Shown here in pieces: positions 62,521 through 64,000 of a stretch of DNA of 64,000 nt; positions within the stretch are counted from its first letter, which is position 1, and the number at the start of each line of letters is the position of its first letter. The DNA comes from Planctomycetaceae bacterium (lineage in GTDB: Bacteria; Planctomycetota; Planctomycetia; Pirellulales; Thermoguttaceae): NCBI GenBank assembly GCA_009778035.1, contig WRKP01000004.1, positions 1 through 64,000 on the forward strand. Reading direction: 5' to 3'. The notes beneath the pieces are model-generated. The model made no database searches and was not told the DNA's origin. It worked only from the letters and a program-made list of their open reading frames with translations. The position numbers and the translations under genes were made by a program.

Positions 62521-62705
62521 GCGTTCCATCCTCTCTAAATATGCTCGTTTTCCTTGCGAGCCTATAAACATTCCTACCGCAATTATCGGATGGTGGTGCT
62601 TGTCGGCTTGACAGAAATTCGCCGATTCTTCATTTAGATAAAATATAGCGGTTACGCCGGGTCCAAAGGCGAGGCGTATCCCAAAATTGGCCAGGAATTC
62701 CTTTC

Positions 62706-62740
62706 GTCCGTCCGGTTTACGCCGGAAGGACGGCTTTTTT
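62706..62740 (+). repeat. Degenerate family 1 palindrome with T tract
   Basis: GTCCGTCCGGTTTACGCCGG then AAGGAC, followed by six T. It matches the family 1 palindrome and would work as a plus-strand terminator, although no plus-strand gene lies upstream. Confidence 0.5.
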
Positions 62741-62849
62741 GTCCAGAGCAATTTTTAATACGCTCTAACGGTTATCCGCAAACCGCTCTTTATCTTTTCG
62801 GGAAAATTCAGTACCATCCCCCGACGAACTTTTACGAAGGAACTGTTGC

Positions 62850-63737
62850 ATGATTGAATCGGTACACGTTTCCGTCATGATCCAAGAAGTGCTCTCGCTG
62901 CTAAACCCTATGAAAAATAAGGTTTACATCGACGGTACTCTCGGAAATGGAGGACATACCGAAACAATTTGCAAATGCGATGCAAATGTGATCGCCTTTG
63001 ACCGAGACCTCGAGGCTCTAAACCGAACCGAAAAACGACTCCGCTCGGTGTTCGATGAAACATCGTTCCCGATTCGTTTTGTTCACGCCGATTATCGGTT
63101 TTTTGCCGAAGCACTCGATATGCTGCAAATCGAAAAAGTCGACGGCTTACTCCTCGATCTCGGCCTGTCAAGCGATCAACTGGCCGACGAAAAGCGAGGT
63201 TTCAGTTTCGACTCCAAAGGCGAACTCGATATGCGTTTTGATACGTCCGAAGGTTTGTCCGCCAAAGAACTCCTGGAAACCCTGCCCGAAAGCCAAATTG
63301 CCGACATCATTTACCGATTCGGCGAAGAACGGCACAGCCGAAAAATTGCCCAAAAAATCGTCGAACGACGCCGAAAAGAATTGCCGATTCAAACCGCCCA
63401 CGAACTTGCCGAAATCGTTCGGCAATGCGTTCCCAAAAGCCGAAAAAATCCGATTGATCCCGCAACGCGAACTTTTCAAGCCCTTCGCATAGCGGTCAAC
63501 GACGAACTCGGAGCCTTGCAGAGCGTATTGGAGATGTTGCCGGAACGCTTGAAGCCGGGCGGCATTGCAGCCGTCATTTCGTTTCATTCGCTGGAAGACC
63601 GGATTGTCAAAACCGCCTTTCGGGACCTCCGATATTGGAAAATACTGACCCCTAAACCGATTACCGCCTCGGATGATGAGATTGCCCGCAATCCCAGAGC
63701 ACGCAGTGCGAAATTACGAGGAGGATACAGGCTATAG
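62850..63737 (+). CDS. rsmH: 16S rRNA (cytosine-1402-N4)-methyltransferase
   Basis: 295 residues. Methylates C1402 of 16S rRNA with SAM (formerly MraW). Motifs: HVSVMIQEVLSLL, YIDGTLGNGGHTE (SAM loop), IAFDRDLEAL, LLLDLGLSSDQL, RGFSFDSKGELDMRFD, FGEERHSRKIA, TRTFQALRIAVNDEL and ISFHSLEDRIVK. AAGGA lies 10 nt before the start. It normally begins the dcw division/peptidoglycan cluster, so ftsL, pbp and mur genes may follow outside the window. Confidence 0.96.
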   Translation: MIESVHVSVMIQEVLSLLNPMKNKVYIDGTLGNGGHTETICKCDANVIAFDRDLEALNRTEKRLRSVFDETSFPIRFVHADYRFFAEALDMLQIEKVDGLLLDLGLSSDQLADEKRGFSFDSKGELDMRFDTSEGLSAKELLETLPESQIADIIYRFGEERHSRKIAQKIVERRRKELPIQTAHELAEIVRQCVPKSRKNPIDPATRTFQALRIAVNDELGALQSVLEMLPERLKPGGIAAVISFHSLEDRIVKTAFRDLRYWKILTPKPITASDDEIARNPRARSAKLRGGYRL

Positions 63738-63801
63738 ATTTAGAGCATAGTGTTCTATTTTCCAAGTCTACCGCCTTTCGCCTACAGCCAACAGCCCAAC
63801 C

Positions 63802-64000
63802 ATGTCAAAACGCAACCATTTCAATCGACCAGCCCAGAAGCCTTACTTTGCGGAAGTCCGCCAAGCCGAATCGGACAGCGATGCCCCGAACGAGCTGGCA
63901 CCGTTTTTGCCGCCGATTGTCGTGAAAGATGCCGAACAAGATGTCGTTGACGAAGATGAAGACGACGACTGCGAAAAAGTATCGTACCTCAATAAGGCCG
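63802..64000 (+). CDS. Partial acidic protein after rsmH
   Basis: 66 codons up to the window edge. Starts MSKRNHFNRPAQKPYF and then turns very acidic (VVDEDEDDDCE). The position after rsmH is where ftsL or a division protein usually sits, but no FtsL helix is seen in this part. The 65-bp spacing fits cotranscription. Function unknown. Confidence 0.55.
   Translation, partial: MSKRNHFNRPAQKPYFAEVRQAESDSDAPNELAPFLPPIVVKDAEQDVVDEDEDDDCEKVSYLNKA

Overview
The window looks like a chromosomal segment of an anaerobic or host-associated planctomycete (Pirellulales/Thermoguttaceae-like). This is inference from content, not from a marker gene. The evidence is an ELESREML-type N-terminus on a secreted protein, many large secreted or membrane-anchored proteins of planctomycete style, an autotransporter-like barrel protein, a eukaryote-like IleRS, HydG (an [FeFe]-hydrogenase maturase), and long gene stretches without extended operons. 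No rRNA, tRNA or CRISPR array was recognised.

Layout. 1-3.8 kb: a glycan cluster holding a glycosyltransferase-like/radical SAM fusion (frameshifted), GDP-L-fucose synthase, a fucosyltransferase-like gene and a second, truncated radical SAM gene. 3.8-5.0 kb: a Panacea-domain gene overlapped by a 36-codon ORF, then a mostly non-coding stretch. 5-13 kb: sulfotransferase, purA, a membrane protein, eda plus a cupin-type phosphoglucose isomerase, a FabH-like ketoacyl synthase and a YebC-family regulator. 13-20.5 kb: large planctomycete proteins of unknown function, a FlgI-related lipoprotein and a CinA-like/nucleotidyltransferase fusion. 20.5-25.2 kb: DUF1097, LemA, PhoH, DHH phosphoesterase and NadD. 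25.2-28.7 kb: an extracellular IdeS/C66-like cysteine peptidase with fibronectin III repeats. 28.8-31.3 kb: a glycosyltransferase and a zinc-ribbon membrane protein bracketed by an inverted 80-bp repeat. 31.3-46 kb: hydG, a protein flanked by direct repeats, a three-domain NifU, an rRNA/tRNA methyltransferase, nadA, a coiled-coil membrane protein, an NfeD-like protein, folC, glmM, and tsaE with an IS200 remnant at its 3' end, followed by a membrane protein and a pseudogene. 47-56 kb: a secreted coiled-coil protein, a C-terminally truncated ileS, a small secreted protein, a FecR-like membrane protein and a cyclic 2,3-diphosphoglycerate synthetase-like GTPase. 56-64 kb: a 2055-residue autotransporter, rsmH and the start of an acidic protein.

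Regulation and genome dynamics. At least nine genes have a -10-like hexamer ending 6-8 nt before the start codon, several with a -35 element 16-17 bp further up; this suggests leaderless mRNAs. Two families of dispersed palindromic repeats sit in intergenic gaps. One copy lies exactly where ileS loses its C-terminal domain and another pair brackets the 2.4-kb glycosyltransferase segment, so these repeats may mark rearrangement points. Several genes are visibly damaged: both radical SAM genes, ileS, a secreted protein near 46 kb, an IS200 transposase and possibly the 5' end of the peptidase gene.

Genes with shared roles: nadA and nadD (NAD synthesis), eda and the phosphoglucose isomerase (sugar acid and hexose phosphate metabolism), nifU and hydG (iron-sulfur and H-cluster biogenesis), folC (folate), purA (AMP), glmM (amino sugars), rsmH, tsaE, the SpoU methylase and ileS (translation).
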